64,000 nucleotides of DNA from an uncultured Roseburia sp. (GCA_947567625.1 CANONN010000013.1:1-64000); one strand, 5' to 3'. Positions 45,001 to 54,769 are shown, counted from the first letter of the stretch. Made by a program: numbers and translations. The notes: generated by a model from the sequence alone, not told the origin.

Positions 45001-47932
45001 CAATCTCCTCATTGGCTTCTGCGGGCACAAGATTTACGGTAGGCTCAATCGTATCCCCTGCTCCCGCTTTTATCGCCGACGCCCCAAATGTAATTGCTGT
45101 TGCCGGCGTCAGGACTGGAAGCTCTGCAACCGCTGTGCTTAAAATATTTTTAGCGTAAGCATAATCCTGCGCATTGAAAAATCCCGCATCCTGCTCTAAA
45201 ATATCTGCCACGGCATTAGCAAGCGTAAACTTCTCACCTGCCAACAGACCAGAGTTTAAACCTGCCGATTTTTCACGGTAAGTGTTCAGCGCCGTCACGG
45301 CGTCAGCAGCGCCTGTCGTATCCTCGGCAGCCGCATAATAAATAGCATAGTTATCCAGATATGTCGTCCAGAGAAGTGACAAATCATTTGTCGTTCCGTT
45401 ATCCTGTTTTCCTCTCATCAACAAGAACTTCATCGTCTTAATGCTTGCCTTTGTAGCGGTAATCGGGATATCTTTTACAACCTTGCCCTCTATGCTGGCA
45501 TCATCTCTTGGCAAAATGAACAAATCCGCTGTACCCTTTTTAAAATGAAATGCTATTTTAACATTATACCATGCATCTGAGGGCAGTCCCAAATCAACGG
45601 CACGGGAATCCTTGTACTCGTGGAAACCGGTACCCGTCAGATAACTGGTATCGTTCGGATAATTCCCCACTACATAGCCGATATGGCCTTCCGTATCATT
45701 GATCTTCGCTGATTTTAATGATAAAACGCGCTCATTGGCAGCAGCGCTGTAAAACTCAAGCTCCGTGCAATTTCTTCTATCCGGTATGCCCGGATACCAC
45801 TCAAATTCTACCAGCTCGACAGCTGCATCCACAGCATCTGCATCCGCAAAATCTTTTTGCAGTCCTCGGTTGCCAGACTGGCTTCCTGTCTCCATCTTCA
45901 ACAGACGGTTGCCTTCCAGATCCATCATAGCGGATAAATACGTTTCGGGATTACCGCCAGTTGTGCCGGTCACACCCCATGCTGCTTTTTTCAGTTCTTC
46001 CTCTTCAAACGTAGTTTCAATGAGAGTCTCAGCCTGTTTCTTCAATCCGTCCGCCGCAGTATTTAATGCGGCAAGCTTTGCGTCACACTGCTCCGCTGAA
46101 ACGGCAGGATCCGCCAGGCATTTGTCGGCTTCCGTCAACGCTGCCTGCAGGGCTGCTGCACTCTCAATTGAATATACGCTTCCGTCATACAGTTGGGTGC
46201 GGTACTTATTCACCGCCACTGTCAGCGCTTCAATTCCAACCGGATTGTATGCCGGCACCTCGATCTCAGCAGAGGCCGGACCTTCTCCTTTCGCGCCTAC
46301 CGCCTTTACAAAGTAAATATAATCGCCATCTACAGGAGCTGGGAACGTAGCAAACAGTTGAGGCTGCGTCATATCCGCAGACAGCAACGCCGTCTGTGTA
46401 TATACCTTCTCCTCCACATCCGTTCCCTTGGCTTTCCGGTAAATATCAAAAGCCCCTATCAGCTGATTCGGATCATAGATCGTACTTTCCGGCAAATTCC
46501 ACTGAAGGGAAATAAAGCCGCTTCCCTGTTTTTTGACCCGCAGATTACTTACAGTTGCCGTTGGCGCCGAGGTATTGACCGGAACATCCTTTACATGACC
46601 GGAAATGCTAAGCCCCGGCAGATCTTTGATATCCGCCGCCACGATTTGCGCAGCCACAATACCGCCAAGACGGTTTAAATGCGTGCCGTCCACGGTCAAA
46701 TTCACCCCAGTACCATAGCCGTTCCATTTCCCAAGCAAATCTACATAATGCAGGTTATTTTCCGTAGCGACTTCTTTCATCGCCTTGACATATTCCGCAG
46801 CAGATTTCGTACCTGAGCTGATAATCACGTCGAGTCCAAATGTTTCTAACACATCCACAAAATACTGCAGTTTTTCCTTGAACTCCGCTCCTGTACTCTT
46901 TCTACGACCTTCTGCATTGTCGTTAATGCCTCCCTCGATAATTACGGTATCACCCGGATGGCTGGTCATCAGAAAATCATTCAGATATCCTTCGTAGATC
47001 CAGCTCTTTATCGAACTTCCGGCAACTGCTTTGTTGACCAGAACAACGCTATCATCCACAAACCTGCCCATCGAGAACTCTTCCCCCCATCCGGTACGCT
47101 CCGGAATTGGTGTCCACACTTGCCCGTCCTCCGGCGGATATTTTGCCAAGGTCGAATCACCGATAAAACGTAAGGTAGGTTCCGCCGATGGCTCTGTAAT
47201 CTGTTCCACCCTTGTTATCTGCACTTCTTTGATATAAGTTTTGCCTGACACTTCCGCATCTGTCAGAGAAGTAGCAAACTCAATTGTCAACTGACCGTCC
47301 ACAACCGCAGTTTTTACTTCAGATACCTTCTCCTCTCCTGGCTCCGTGTAGATCCACGAAGTCTCAGACGGCATCGTATAACCGGTCGAAAAACTCTCCG
47401 TGCTCCAACGCACGGAATACATATTGCCTTCTACATAGGCACCGTTTACCGCCTTTTCTTTACCGTCTGTCCCCTGGATAATTGTAACATCATAAATTCC
47501 CGCCGGAACATCCACGAGAAAAGTAGGATATTCCCATGTATGTGCCGTACTGTCCATATAATTGGTCCCGGACACAAAATCTCTGCCACTGGCCAGCTTT
47601 ACATTTTCCGTCTTTTGCCAGCCAAAACCCGTACTCTCGCTGTATGCGGTAAATGATTTGATTTGTCCCGCCGTGCCAAATTTATACGTTCTTGTTTCCC
47701 CAATCGGGAAAATATCCGTACCAGCATCCGTATAATCCGCCGCTTTCTGCAGGCTCTCTGTCTCCACTGCCACTTCACCGTCTCCTGCCGCATTCTCCGG
47801 CATACTGGCAGCTTTTACATACATGGAACCAGACAAAATTGTCTCCATTAACATTGCTGTTGTCAGAACCACTGCACCTATACGCCGACACCTTTTGCCG
47901 GCTATTTGCAGGGAGCCATTTCCTTTTTTCAT
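42068..47932 (-). CDS. Giant secreted protein with two SGNH/CE12-like rhamnogalacturonan acetylesterase domains and BspA LRR tail
   Basis: A 1954-residue exported protein. After the signal peptide, a CBM-like domain (60-225) leads to esterase 1 (about 255-445): FIGDSTLA (Ser), GGINDN, and DGTHLN (Asp/His). An fn3 domain, a lectin-like region (640-870), a Big_2 and a second CBM-like domain (1040-1250) follow. Esterase 2 (1250-1470) has HILGDSTVQSYY, QSAHNDENP and DTVHTSE, again a full triad. Two FIVAR-like helical repeats (1580-1710), a Ser/Thr/Pro linker and BspA-type LRRs (1760-1954) close it. It would remove acetyl groups from rhamnogalacturonan so that lyases can act. ATG 47932 follows a perfect AGGAGGT. 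It is 132 bp downstream of the second lyase gene, on the same strand. Confidence 0.9.
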   Translation of the reverse strand: MKKGNGSLQIAGKRCRRIGAVVLTTAMLMETILSGSMYVKAASMPENAAGDGEVAVETESLQKAADYTDAGTDIFPIGETRTYKFGTAGQIKSFTAYSESTGFGWQKTENVKLASGRDFVSGTNYMDSTAHTWEYPTFLVDVPAGIYDVTIIQGTDGKEKAVNGAYVEGNMYSVRWSTESFSTGYTMPSETSWIYTEPGEEKVSEVKTAVVDGQLTIEFATSLTDAEVSGKTYIKEVQITRVEQITEPSAEPTLRFIGDSTLAKYPPEDGQVWTPIPERTGWGEEFSMGRFVDDSVVLVNKAVAGSSIKSWIYEGYLNDFLMTSHPGDTVIIEGGINDNAEGRRKSTGAEFKEKLQYFVDVLETFGLDVIISSGTKSAAEYVKAMKEVATENNLHYVDLLGKWNGYGTGVNLTVDGTHLNRLGGIVAAQIVAADIKDLPGLSISGHVKDVPVNTSAPTATVSNLRVKKQGSGFISLQWNLPESTIYDPNQLIGAFDIYRKAKGTDVEEKVYTQTALLSADMTQPQLFATFPAPVDGDYIYFVKAVGAKGEGPASAEIEVPAYNPVGIEALTVAVNKYRTQLYDGSVYSIESAAALQAALTEADKCLADPAVSAEQCDAKLAALNTAADGLKKQAETLIETTFEEEELKKAAWGVTGTTGGNPETYLSAMMDLEGNRLLKMETGSQSGNRGLQKDFADADAVDAAVELVEFEWYPGIPDRRNCTELEFYSAAANERVLSLKSAKINDTEGHIGYVVGNYPNDTSYLTGTGFHEYKDSRAVDLGLPSDAWYNVKIAFHFKKGTADLFILPRDDASIEGKVVKDIPITATKASIKTMKFLLMRGKQDNGTTNDLSLLWTTYLDNYAIYYAAAEDTTGAADAVTALNTYREKSAGLNSGLLAGEKFTLANAVADILEQDAGFFNAQDYAYAKNILSTAVAELPVLTPATAITFGASAIKAGAGDTIEPTVNLVPAEANEEIVYTSSDEEIASVAVSAGKLSVTAKKNGTATITATGATSGVTASFELTVSGQRYMFGTDTAKAYDAETGYGFINYSYPNEAEGWKDYHDDYDNADKKAYIRRELTQVPGIDYINTSASGEDYLAVSGQVWTELPSGGRVEDKITYENTAAFAADLPNGNYHVNVTFTNPESAEMNVMVKTEELIRYSYGDHETEEIVDTPVPAGQTVTKGFDIAVTDGQLNLRFERNDKKVDGTSAIIYLNVADGAPAQPVDVYVKSVTVSEIDSRCANAEKPTVHILGDSTVQSYYTAGYRRSWAQYLYTLFGELDESTATKNDTGYDFMETDKVIFRNYARDGRSLKSILEEGRLNEALLNINPGDYVFVQSAHNDENPPRPNRYLNLDDFKKKISDYNKAVSERGATLVLVTPIVIGAWNDDGVLDHRFDDYRLAMMQVAKEENIPMLDLDGATLGLVGAMGKDNTNTLGIYKDTVHTSEAGGPLFTKLMDNLLRASEDEKLVPLKALMKEQDNSFPISIECADTLIVDPASGKNTTRLSVTAEKAPIGTKPTIYISDENVVQYRLNKLTAVGEGTAIVTVAYTTGDLATTGCTAYTAYKVINVKGQAADLTELNTAIAAAESLNESDYTSESYAVVKAALETAKALDVTDDQELIAAAAAALNEALANVVRKPDRTALNTAIAAAEAKAKADYTPDSYARLESALATAKAVGPDATAEEIAAAATALNSAISALVPVKTDNSETKPSETPSSETNSSQTPSSETPSSQAPAPGKGETFTSSDGVKYKVMTAGKEVAYTAPADKKNITSAAIPDTVSVGGVSYKVTSVANKAFEKAPKLKSVTIGKNVTSIGTNAFANCTKLTTVKFKGTKCKTIGTGAFKGAKALKIISIPNSVQKIGDSAFASCTKLSTVTIGTGLKEIGKSAFNGDKVLKTITIKSKKLAKVGSNALKSTKKNLTIKVPKKQVKSYAGKFKNKGNKNIKVTK

Positions 47933-47966
47933 CCTAAACCTCCTTTTCCTGATCTCGATCTAATAG

Positions 47967-47999
47967 CACTGTACCCCGGAAGCCATAGACCTCCGGGGC
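47967..47999 (-). terminator. Weak hairpin between lyase 2 and esterase genes
   Basis: CCCCGGA pairs with TCCGGGG around about 12 nt, with partly complementary flanks, but no T-tract follows. It may protect or attenuate rather than end the lyase transcript. Confidence 0.35.
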
Positions 48000-48064
48000 A
48001 CTGCTGCCGTTTTGCAGATTTCTGCCGCGTAGCTGCCTTCTTCACAGACTACATCACGTAAACA

Positions 48065-51000
48065 CTATTTTGTTACTTTTATGTTCTTATTACCTGCTTT
48101 CTTAAGCTTGCTTGAATAAGCTTTCACCTGTTTTGCCGGAACCTTGATCTTAAGTTTCTTATTGGTTCCTTTCAAAGCATTCTTGCCTACTGTCTTAAGT
48201 TTCGCAGACTTAATCGTCATTTGGGTAAGAGCCTTGTCATTGCTGAATGCACTCTTACCGATCGATGTCAGGCCTTTTCCGATAGTTACCTGTTTTAATT
48301 TTAAACAACCTGCAAATGCATTATCACTGATCTTTGTAACACTGTCTGGAATCGTAATCTTCCCAAGAACCTTATCGCCTTTAAATGCGTTTGCCCCAAT
48401 CGTCTTACACTTGCTGCCTTTCTTAAACGTTACCGTCTTAAGTTTGGTACAGCCTGCAAATGCATTCTTGCCGATGTTCTTGACATTCTTGCCGATCGTA
48501 ACTTTTGTTATCTTAGTGTTCTTGTTAAACGCATTGTTCGCAATAGACGTTACATTGTATTTGATTCCGCCCGCTTCTACTGTATCCGGAATTGATACCG
48601 TAGCACTGTTCTTATTCTTTGGAGCCTTATACTCGACTTCCTTACCCTGTGCAGTTACGGTATACTTTGCACCGTCCTTACCGGTAACAGGCTTACCTTT
48701 TGCAGGACCTGCCGGCGTTTCGCTGTTTACAGTTCCGCCCTGGCTACTGCCTGGCTGGCTGTCGCCTGTGGTTCCGCCCTGGCTGCTGCCTGGCTGGCTG
48801 TCGCCTGTGGTTCCACCCTGGCTGCTGCCTGGCTGGCTGTCGCCTGTGGTTCCGCCCTGGCTGCTGCCTGGCTGGCTATCACCTGTGGTTCCACCCTGGC
48901 TGTCGCCTGTCTGGCTGTCATCCCCAGTAATTGATTTGAGGTTCTTGATTGCTTCATTAATAGCTGCAACACAAGCCTCTATATCCTGCGGCGTAGCGCC
49001 CTTATCCTGCAGTAATTCTTCTGCCAGAGCTATAGCGTCTGCCAAAACATTGTAACTTTCTTCCGTGTAAAGAGTCGGATCAATTTCGACAGCCTTGCCG
49101 TAAGCCTCCTCCAGTGCGCTCTTATCCACACTGCTAACCAGACCGTCAATTGCTTCAACTAATGCTTCATATGCTTCATCTGCGTCTCTCTGCCCCGGAT
49201 CCGCGTCTTCTGCCAAAAGTGCCTGTGCGGCTGCAAGCGCATCACTAAATTTCTTCCAGCTCTCTGCCGTAAAGTTTGCTTCCTGATAATCTTTTACTTC
49301 ATCTACTTTTGCAGACAGCTTCGTTAAAATAGCTTTTCTCTGTAAACCTTCTGCTGCGGCAGAAAGTTCATCAATCACTGCTACAACTTCCGCTTTCTTC
49401 TCTTCTTCATGTCCTACCAGCGCCTGTGCTCTTTCCAGAATCTCTGCAACTGGTTCAAGAGATGCTGCGGTAAAATCATCCACTGTGCAGGCTTTCAATT
49501 CATTCATGGTTTCCTGCAGCGCTTTTGCATATGACATATGTGCCATCTCAAGTCCGTTCAATCTTGCGGTAACGCCCGTCGGTCTTGCCGGATCGAAACA
49601 GGTAATAGAGAACACGCCCTTGCCACTGCCTGCTGCTGCCTCCGGTACATACACACGATATATCGCATTTGCTGCCAAGTACTGTCCGCCACCAGAGCCT
49701 GCCTGCGTATAAATCGTCTTTCCGTCTTCGTCTACGCGCTGCGGTGTGATGGCACCGCGGGAAGCTGCCTTAACACCGGCCTCATTATTGTTGTATGCCG
49801 CTTTACCATCATTAAAATAGAAATCAACAGTATGGTTGGAAATTTTATCTCCGGTATAAACATAGACATACCAGTAACCTTCCGCCACATCAGCCATAAA
49901 GGTATACGGATCACCGTTTTCTCCATAAATATAATCCCTGAAATATGCACCACCGGATGTCGTGTTCATCGCCTTGGTAGGCTCTTTCAATCCAAAATGG
50001 CTGCGATTGTCATCACCGTTGTCCGCATAAAGCGTGTCACCCGTTACCAATGTACACAATTTTCCGTTTAATGGGAAACCATGCGTATCCATTGTCAGTG
50101 TATTTGCTGTCGCAATCTGCGGATCACTTTCTGACTTATCTTCAGCTACATCTTTTGCCGGTCCAAAGTCAATCGCGTAAGCAGTAACCGGCTCTGTCTC
50201 GGCCAGATTGCCCCATGCGTCCAGAAGATTATTATAAATAATTGTCATGTACTGTCTGGTCTTTGTCTCGACTACCTTAACCGCTTCAACGGCTTCAACA
50301 TATGCGTTCTTTAACGCATTCCAGCTAGAAACCGTATATGCGTCTTCTTTTACCGTTCCTTCACCGAGAGTCATATCGCCAGTGACACCATCACCGATCT
50401 CTGCAATCAATGCATTTAACTCCGCCGGGTCATAGTCTTCTACTTTTACTGCTTCACCAGGACTCGCTGTTCCCTCACCGTCAGATACGATAGAAACACC
50501 GTCTAACCAGAGATCCAGCACTGTTACTACTCCCTGCATCTGCTCAGTAATAACCAGCTTATCCTGCACAGCCTTATAAGCTTCCACTGCTTTTTTCAGA
50601 CCGTCTACCGATACATAATACTCTGGCGTAGCAAGCTTTTCTTCTGCTACCAGACAAAGAACGTCGCCGTCTGTGGGATCCAACAATTTCATATAGCGGA
50701 CATCTTTTGCTGCGGCATCTGCTGCCTGCATTGCACGAACAAGCTCTACCGTAAAGTCTTTTGCACTGTGACTCTTCTCTTCCACCTTTGTGATCTCTGT
50801 TTTCAATGTTTCAGCAGCTTTCTCATAAGCTTTCCATTTAGCAGCCTCAGCATCAACGACCTTCGGAACAATTGTGTTGACTGTAATGGCACTGATAAAC
50901 GAGAAGTTTTTGGGTGATTTCCCTGCTTTCACCACAATCTGTCCCGGTTTTTTCAATGTGACATTAGCTGCAACACCGTATTCTGCAACAGACAACGATT

Positions 51001-54000
51001 GTCCTTTTGTAAAGCCCGGTTTACCAAGCGATACATCATTGATGAAAAATTCATTGTCACCATAATTATCATTATCATGGTTTGCGCCATATACATTTAC
51101 CTGATATGTACCTTTCGGCAAATCAATCTTAAATTCCAGTTCTGAGCCACTAAGTCTCACAGCATCACTTACGGCATGCTGCAACAACAAGTCATATGGC
51201 TCACTGCCGTCCGCAATAGGAGTTGCCCATACGCGGTTTACATCCGTTATTCCAAAATCCCTGCTGAAGCCATAGCCAGCCTTCTCACTGTACACTTCAG
51301 TGGTAATATTCTTAAACGGTGCATCGGTCTCCTGTTTGTTCGTACCAAAATCAAACAGATAGTCTTCCATTGGTTTTAAGCTAGCAGTAACACCCGGCAA
51401 TACACTGACCTTCTCTACCACAATCGAGCTGTCGACTGCTTTTACATCCGATGTAATCTCTATCTCTTCTTCTGGTGACGCATCACTCTTTATGCTACTT
51501 GCAACCGTTGCAGCTGCTACATCGCCCGGCTCCTGATCTTTCTTACGGTTCGGAAGCCATACATACTCCCAATCCGTATCAGCCGCATAGTAATAATCCG
51601 TGTATGCCGGCTGGTTGTAGGAAGAGTTCTGAGACGCAATGCCTACACGATACTGAAGATTCTGCATTAAAGTATAGTTCTTGTGCTCAAAGTTCTCTGT
51701 GTTCATGTAAATTCTTAAAGAAGTGCTGTCATATGCACGAACGAGCAACTCTTCTCTGGTATCACCGAAGAGATCCGCTACCAGACACGGATTACCTTTC
51801 GTCCAGTTATTGGTTGTGTAGCCGTCGCCTCTCATAAAGGTGGTATCCTTGCCATCTTTATTTCCGGTAATGGAAACAGGCTGTACCTTTTCTGTCGCAG
51901 TTCCCGCAACAAACTGAGTACTCATATCAACATCCCACTTGATGTTCATATTGGTTCCCATACCGATCAGGGATACATTATTGCCCTTGGCATCCTTGCC
52001 TGTACTGATCTCAATACCTCTGACATCCGGCAGGTTGTCGCCGATCATCAGACGTCCGAAATCGGTGTCACCCGGCACACTAAAGATAGCCGTATTAGTC
52101 TCACAGTCGCGGAGCGCCCAGTTATATGCTGCACCAGTACCGCCCTCGAAGCAGGAAGCTATTTCCAATCCCGGTCTGTCTGGATCCACATCCGTGATAT
52201 GGATACAGTCACCGTGTCCGTATTTATTCACGGTCTTGGACTTCGGATTGTATGCTTTTCCTGAGCTGTAAAGATACAGATCATTCTTTGTCATGTCGTA
52301 GGATACGATAGCGCCGCCGTTGATGATATCCTGGCGTCCATCACCGTCCACGTCAGCGACTGCGATATAGTGATTACCCTGTCCTGCCAGCGTGCCGGTC
52401 ACCGGATCCACGCCGTCTGCACCGTGATAATCATTGAATGGATTCTTCATTAAGGAAAATCCGGAATCAATGCCGCCCACCAATTTGAGCTTTTTGTTTT
52501 CCACGTTGTACGCCGCCATCGTCGTTCTGCTGTAATAGCCACGGCCCATCACACAGCTTGGATGTACGCCATCAAGGTAAGCTACCACTACATTAAAGCG
52601 GTCAACACGGTTGCCCGGCTCCATGAAATCAAGTGCATAATCACACCAGAGCATACCGTCGTCAATGCGGTCATAATACCAGTCCTGTGTATCCAACTCT
52701 GCGCCATTTGAGCAGTCGAAGAGTGAGATATATTCCGGTCCGGTAATCACATAACCCTCGAATGTGTTCAAGTTATGTTTTCTCATACGGAACTGATAAT
52801 GTTTCAGGAAATAATCAGCCAGCAGCGTTGCTTCCGCCTCTGTGTAGCCTTTGCCTGTCATATCTTTATCGACAGACGCAAGGTCATAACCACCAAAATA
52901 ATCCTTAACATCCTGCACACGAACGGTCTTTAAATTTGCCACCGGTGCGCCTGCGCCTGGATATCTGACATTGCCCTCTTCATCGCGCAGAGCAACATTA
53001 ACCAGTTTATCCGTAGCCGGATTGTAATCCGGGATGTACTTCTTAACCTCCGCAACGACTTTCTCGTCGCTCATGCTACTTCCCAGCGTCTTTAAGTCAA
53101 TGGAGCTGTTGCTGTCGTCTCCGACATAAAACTTCGCGTCTCTCCATCTGGTGTCTACAGAGAACATTTCCACGAGATTATTGCTCCAACCGCCCTCACA
53201 GTCGATAACACTCTTTACAATATCTTCCGGATAATTATCCCATTTGCCCCAATGCTGAAAATATTCAATCATATAATCGCGATAATCAGCCGCAGACATC
53301 ACATAATTGCTTTCATCCGTTGCGCCTTCTGCTATTGCACTGGCTGTGTTTGTCACATATTTCTCGGATTTGACTGTGCCGTCAGAATTATATGTAATCA
53401 TCTTGGAACCGGGAGCGGTTTTAACCATCAACTCCGCCTTGTTGTCCCCGTCAAAATCAAATACGCCAAATTCCGTATAATGCGCACCTGCGCGGATATT
53501 CACGCCAAGATCCAGTCTCCATAGCAGCGTGCCGTCCAACTTGTAGCAGTCGATATAGGCATTTCCGGTATATCCTACCTGCGAAACATCTTTTGACTGG
53601 CTCGGATCCCATTTTACAAAGTATTCATATTCACCGTCGCCGTCTACATCCGCCACTTCACAGTCGTTTGCGCTGTATGTGATCACATATTTAGACGCAT
53701 CTCCGGCATCACCGCCGAAATCAGCATCATTACCATAGTTATCTGTTCTTGAATTAACGCTGGTAATTCTCTCTATGCCATATACCTCTGCAATCGTTGT
53801 ATCAGCAGGTTTTTGTAACGGAATATCCTTTATGGCCACATTCTTGTTGGCTGTATCCTTCGCGAACACTTCATATGAGGTACACGCCTGATCAGTGATC
53901 TCTTTTCCCTCAGCATCCACTGGGACAAGTTTATATGTAACGCCATCCAAAGTTTTCTGCGCCGTATCAAGATAATTGGTGCTGTCCGTTACCGTAGCAA

Positions 54001-54769
54001 GCTTATCTTCACCGCGGTATACATTGAAGTTTACGCCGGTCAGTCCTGTTTCACCGTATCCTGTCACTTCATCTGCAAAAAGTCTCCAATTCAAGTATAC
54101 ACCCGCATCTGTCAGCGTAGCCGTCATACCACGGTCAAGTTTCTCCATCTGCGCTATATACTCAACGGCTGTCGGTGAAACTGCTGTCTCCTTAGATTTT
54201 GCGCCAACTCCTTTGTTAGTAACCGGTGCCACCTTAAAATAAAGGTTGCGGAACGTAGACTTATGTACGACAAACTCAGTTGTGGTTCCTTGAACCGTCA
54301 CTACAGGAGCAGGAGTTTCCCCCATCTCTGTGAATTTCGGAATTGTCGTTCCTTCGCTGTTTAACTGTAAGAACTCCGTCGTCTTTAAGTTCTTGTCTGC
54401 CCAGTAAACATTATAGCCCACTAGCGTTTCAGTTGCATCATCCGGCTGGAATGCATCCCACTTCAGTGTAATCGTATCCGCCGTTACGTTGGTTACTTTC
54501 AGCCTTTCCACAAACTTCACTTCCTGAAGTTTGTCTATGGCCGTCTGCATGTTTGTTACCGTCTGCTGATATTCGTCGGCATTTTTGAGTGCCAAATCAG
54601 CTGCATCCAGGGCCGCCGTTATTTCCGACTTCCAGCTCGTGCCCAATGATGCACCAAATACATTTGTAAGACCTGCATCACCAAAAGTTTCCACAAGCAT
54701 TGCAGCCGTCAAAACCGCAGCGCCTACTCGGCGCATACCCGTTCTGCGTTTACCACGTTGTCTGTTCAT
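48065..54769 (-). CDS. Giant secreted rhamnogalacturonan lyase (PL11) with large insertion, CBM, FIVAR and BspA LRR modules
   Basis: A 2234-residue exported enzyme, the largest in the window. Signal peptide, short helical region, fn3 (about 90-190), then the PL11 lyase (about 210-1075): VYLNWRLFADEVTGY, FNVYRGED, DVDGDGEYEYFVKWDPSQS, GVFDFDGDNKAELMVKT, and later GRGYYSRTTMAAY and VADVDGDGRQDIINGG. Between the Ca-loop strand and GPEYISLFD lies an insertion of roughly 195 residues (480-675) absent from the first lyase. Two CBM-like domains (1135-1290 and 1530-1740), FIVAR-like helices, a 13-residue tandem-repeat linker and BspA LRRs (2060-2234) follow. ATG 54769 has GGGGGA 8 nt upstream. It is first in its transcript, with the esterase downstream. 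Confidence 0.9.
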   Translation of the reverse strand: MNRQRGKRRTGMRRVGAAVLTAAMLVETFGDAGLTNVFGASLGTSWKSEITAALDAADLALKNADEYQQTVTNMQTAIDKLQEVKFVERLKVTNVTADTITLKWDAFQPDDATETLVGYNVYWADKNLKTTEFLQLNSEGTTIPKFTEMGETPAPVVTVQGTTTEFVVHKSTFRNLYFKVAPVTNKGVGAKSKETAVSPTAVEYIAQMEKLDRGMTATLTDAGVYLNWRLFADEVTGYGETGLTGVNFNVYRGEDKLATVTDSTNYLDTAQKTLDGVTYKLVPVDAEGKEITDQACTSYEVFAKDTANKNVAIKDIPLQKPADTTIAEVYGIERITSVNSRTDNYGNDADFGGDAGDASKYVITYSANDCEVADVDGDGEYEYFVKWDPSQSKDVSQVGYTGNAYIDCYKLDGTLLWRLDLGVNIRAGAHYTEFGVFDFDGDNKAELMVKTAPGSKMITYNSDGTVKSEKYVTNTASAIAEGATDESNYVMSAADYRDYMIEYFQHWGKWDNYPEDIVKSVIDCEGGWSNNLVEMFSVDTRWRDAKFYVGDDSNSSIDLKTLGSSMSDEKVVAEVKKYIPDYNPATDKLVNVALRDEEGNVRYPGAGAPVANLKTVRVQDVKDYFGGYDLASVDKDMTGKGYTEAEATLLADYFLKHYQFRMRKHNLNTFEGYVITGPEYISLFDCSNGAELDTQDWYYDRIDDGMLWCDYALDFMEPGNRVDRFNVVVAYLDGVHPSCVMGRGYYSRTTMAAYNVENKKLKLVGGIDSGFSLMKNPFNDYHGADGVDPVTGTLAGQGNHYIAVADVDGDGRQDIINGGAIVSYDMTKNDLYLYSSGKAYNPKSKTVNKYGHGDCIHITDVDPDRPGLEIASCFEGGTGAAYNWALRDCETNTAIFSVPGDTDFGRLMIGDNLPDVRGIEISTGKDAKGNNVSLIGMGTNMNIKWDVDMSTQFVAGTATEKVQPVSITGNKDGKDTTFMRGDGYTTNNWTKGNPCLVADLFGDTREELLVRAYDSTSLRIYMNTENFEHKNYTLMQNLQYRVGIASQNSSYNQPAYTDYYYAADTDWEYVWLPNRKKDQEPGDVAAATVASSIKSDASPEEEIEITSDVKAVDSSIVVEKVSVLPGVTASLKPMEDYLFDFGTNKQETDAPFKNITTEVYSEKAGYGFSRDFGITDVNRVWATPIADGSEPYDLLLQHAVSDAVRLSGSELEFKIDLPKGTYQVNVYGANHDNDNYGDNEFFINDVSLGKPGFTKGQSLSVAEYGVAANVTLKKPGQIVVKAGKSPKNFSFISAITVNTIVPKVVDAEAAKWKAYEKAAETLKTEITKVEEKSHSAKDFTVELVRAMQAADAAAKDVRYMKLLDPTDGDVLCLVAEEKLATPEYYVSVDGLKKAVEAYKAVQDKLVITEQMQGVVTVLDLWLDGVSIVSDGEGTASPGEAVKVEDYDPAELNALIAEIGDGVTGDMTLGEGTVKEDAYTVSSWNALKNAYVEAVEAVKVVETKTRQYMTIIYNNLLDAWGNLAETEPVTAYAIDFGPAKDVAEDKSESDPQIATANTLTMDTHGFPLNGKLCTLVTGDTLYADNGDDNRSHFGLKEPTKAMNTTSGGAYFRDYIYGENGDPYTFMADVAEGYWYVYVYTGDKISNHTVDFYFNDGKAAYNNNEAGVKAASRGAITPQRVDEDGKTIYTQAGSGGGQYLAANAIYRVYVPEAAAGSGKGVFSITCFDPARPTGVTARLNGLEMAHMSYAKALQETMNELKACTVDDFTAASLEPVAEILERAQALVGHEEEKKAEVVAVIDELSAAAEGLQRKAILTKLSAKVDEVKDYQEANFTAESWKKFSDALAAAQALLAEDADPGQRDADEAYEALVEAIDGLVSSVDKSALEEAYGKAVEIDPTLYTEESYNVLADAIALAEELLQDKGATPQDIEACVAAINEAIKNLKSITGDDSQTGDSQGGTTGDSQPGSSQGGTTGDSQPGSSQGGTTGDSQPGSSQGGTTGDSQPGSSQGGTVNSETPAGPAKGKPVTGKDGAKYTVTAQGKEVEYKAPKNKNSATVSIPDTVEAGGIKYNVTSIANNAFNKNTKITKVTIGKNVKNIGKNAFAGCTKLKTVTFKKGSKCKTIGANAFKGDKVLGKITIPDSVTKISDNAFAGCLKLKQVTIGKGLTSIGKSAFSNDKALTQMTIKSAKLKTVGKNALKGTNKKLKIKVPAKQVKAYSSKLKKAGNKNIKVTK
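48742..48897 (-). repeat. Four tandem 39-bp repeats encoding GGTTGDSQPGSSQ
   Basis: Four nearly identical 39-bp units (48742, 48781, 48820, 48859), plus degenerate partial units at both sides, encode a Gly/Ser/Thr/Gln linker before the LRR tail of the second lyase. Near identity suggests recent expansion and easy length variation. Confidence 0.9.

Noticed and set aside
48742-48897. Regular repeats considered as a CRISPR array
   Set aside because: Units are contiguous without spacers, in frame with a coding sequence.
48144-49055. 303-codon plus-strand open frame
   Set aside because: Antisense of the LRR tail and 39-bp repeat linker of the second lyase; no start signals.
31801-54769. Sortase (LPxTG) anchoring of the giant proteins
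   Set aside because: No LPxTG plus hydrophobic/basic tail at the C-termini; all end in LRR-like Lys-rich strands.
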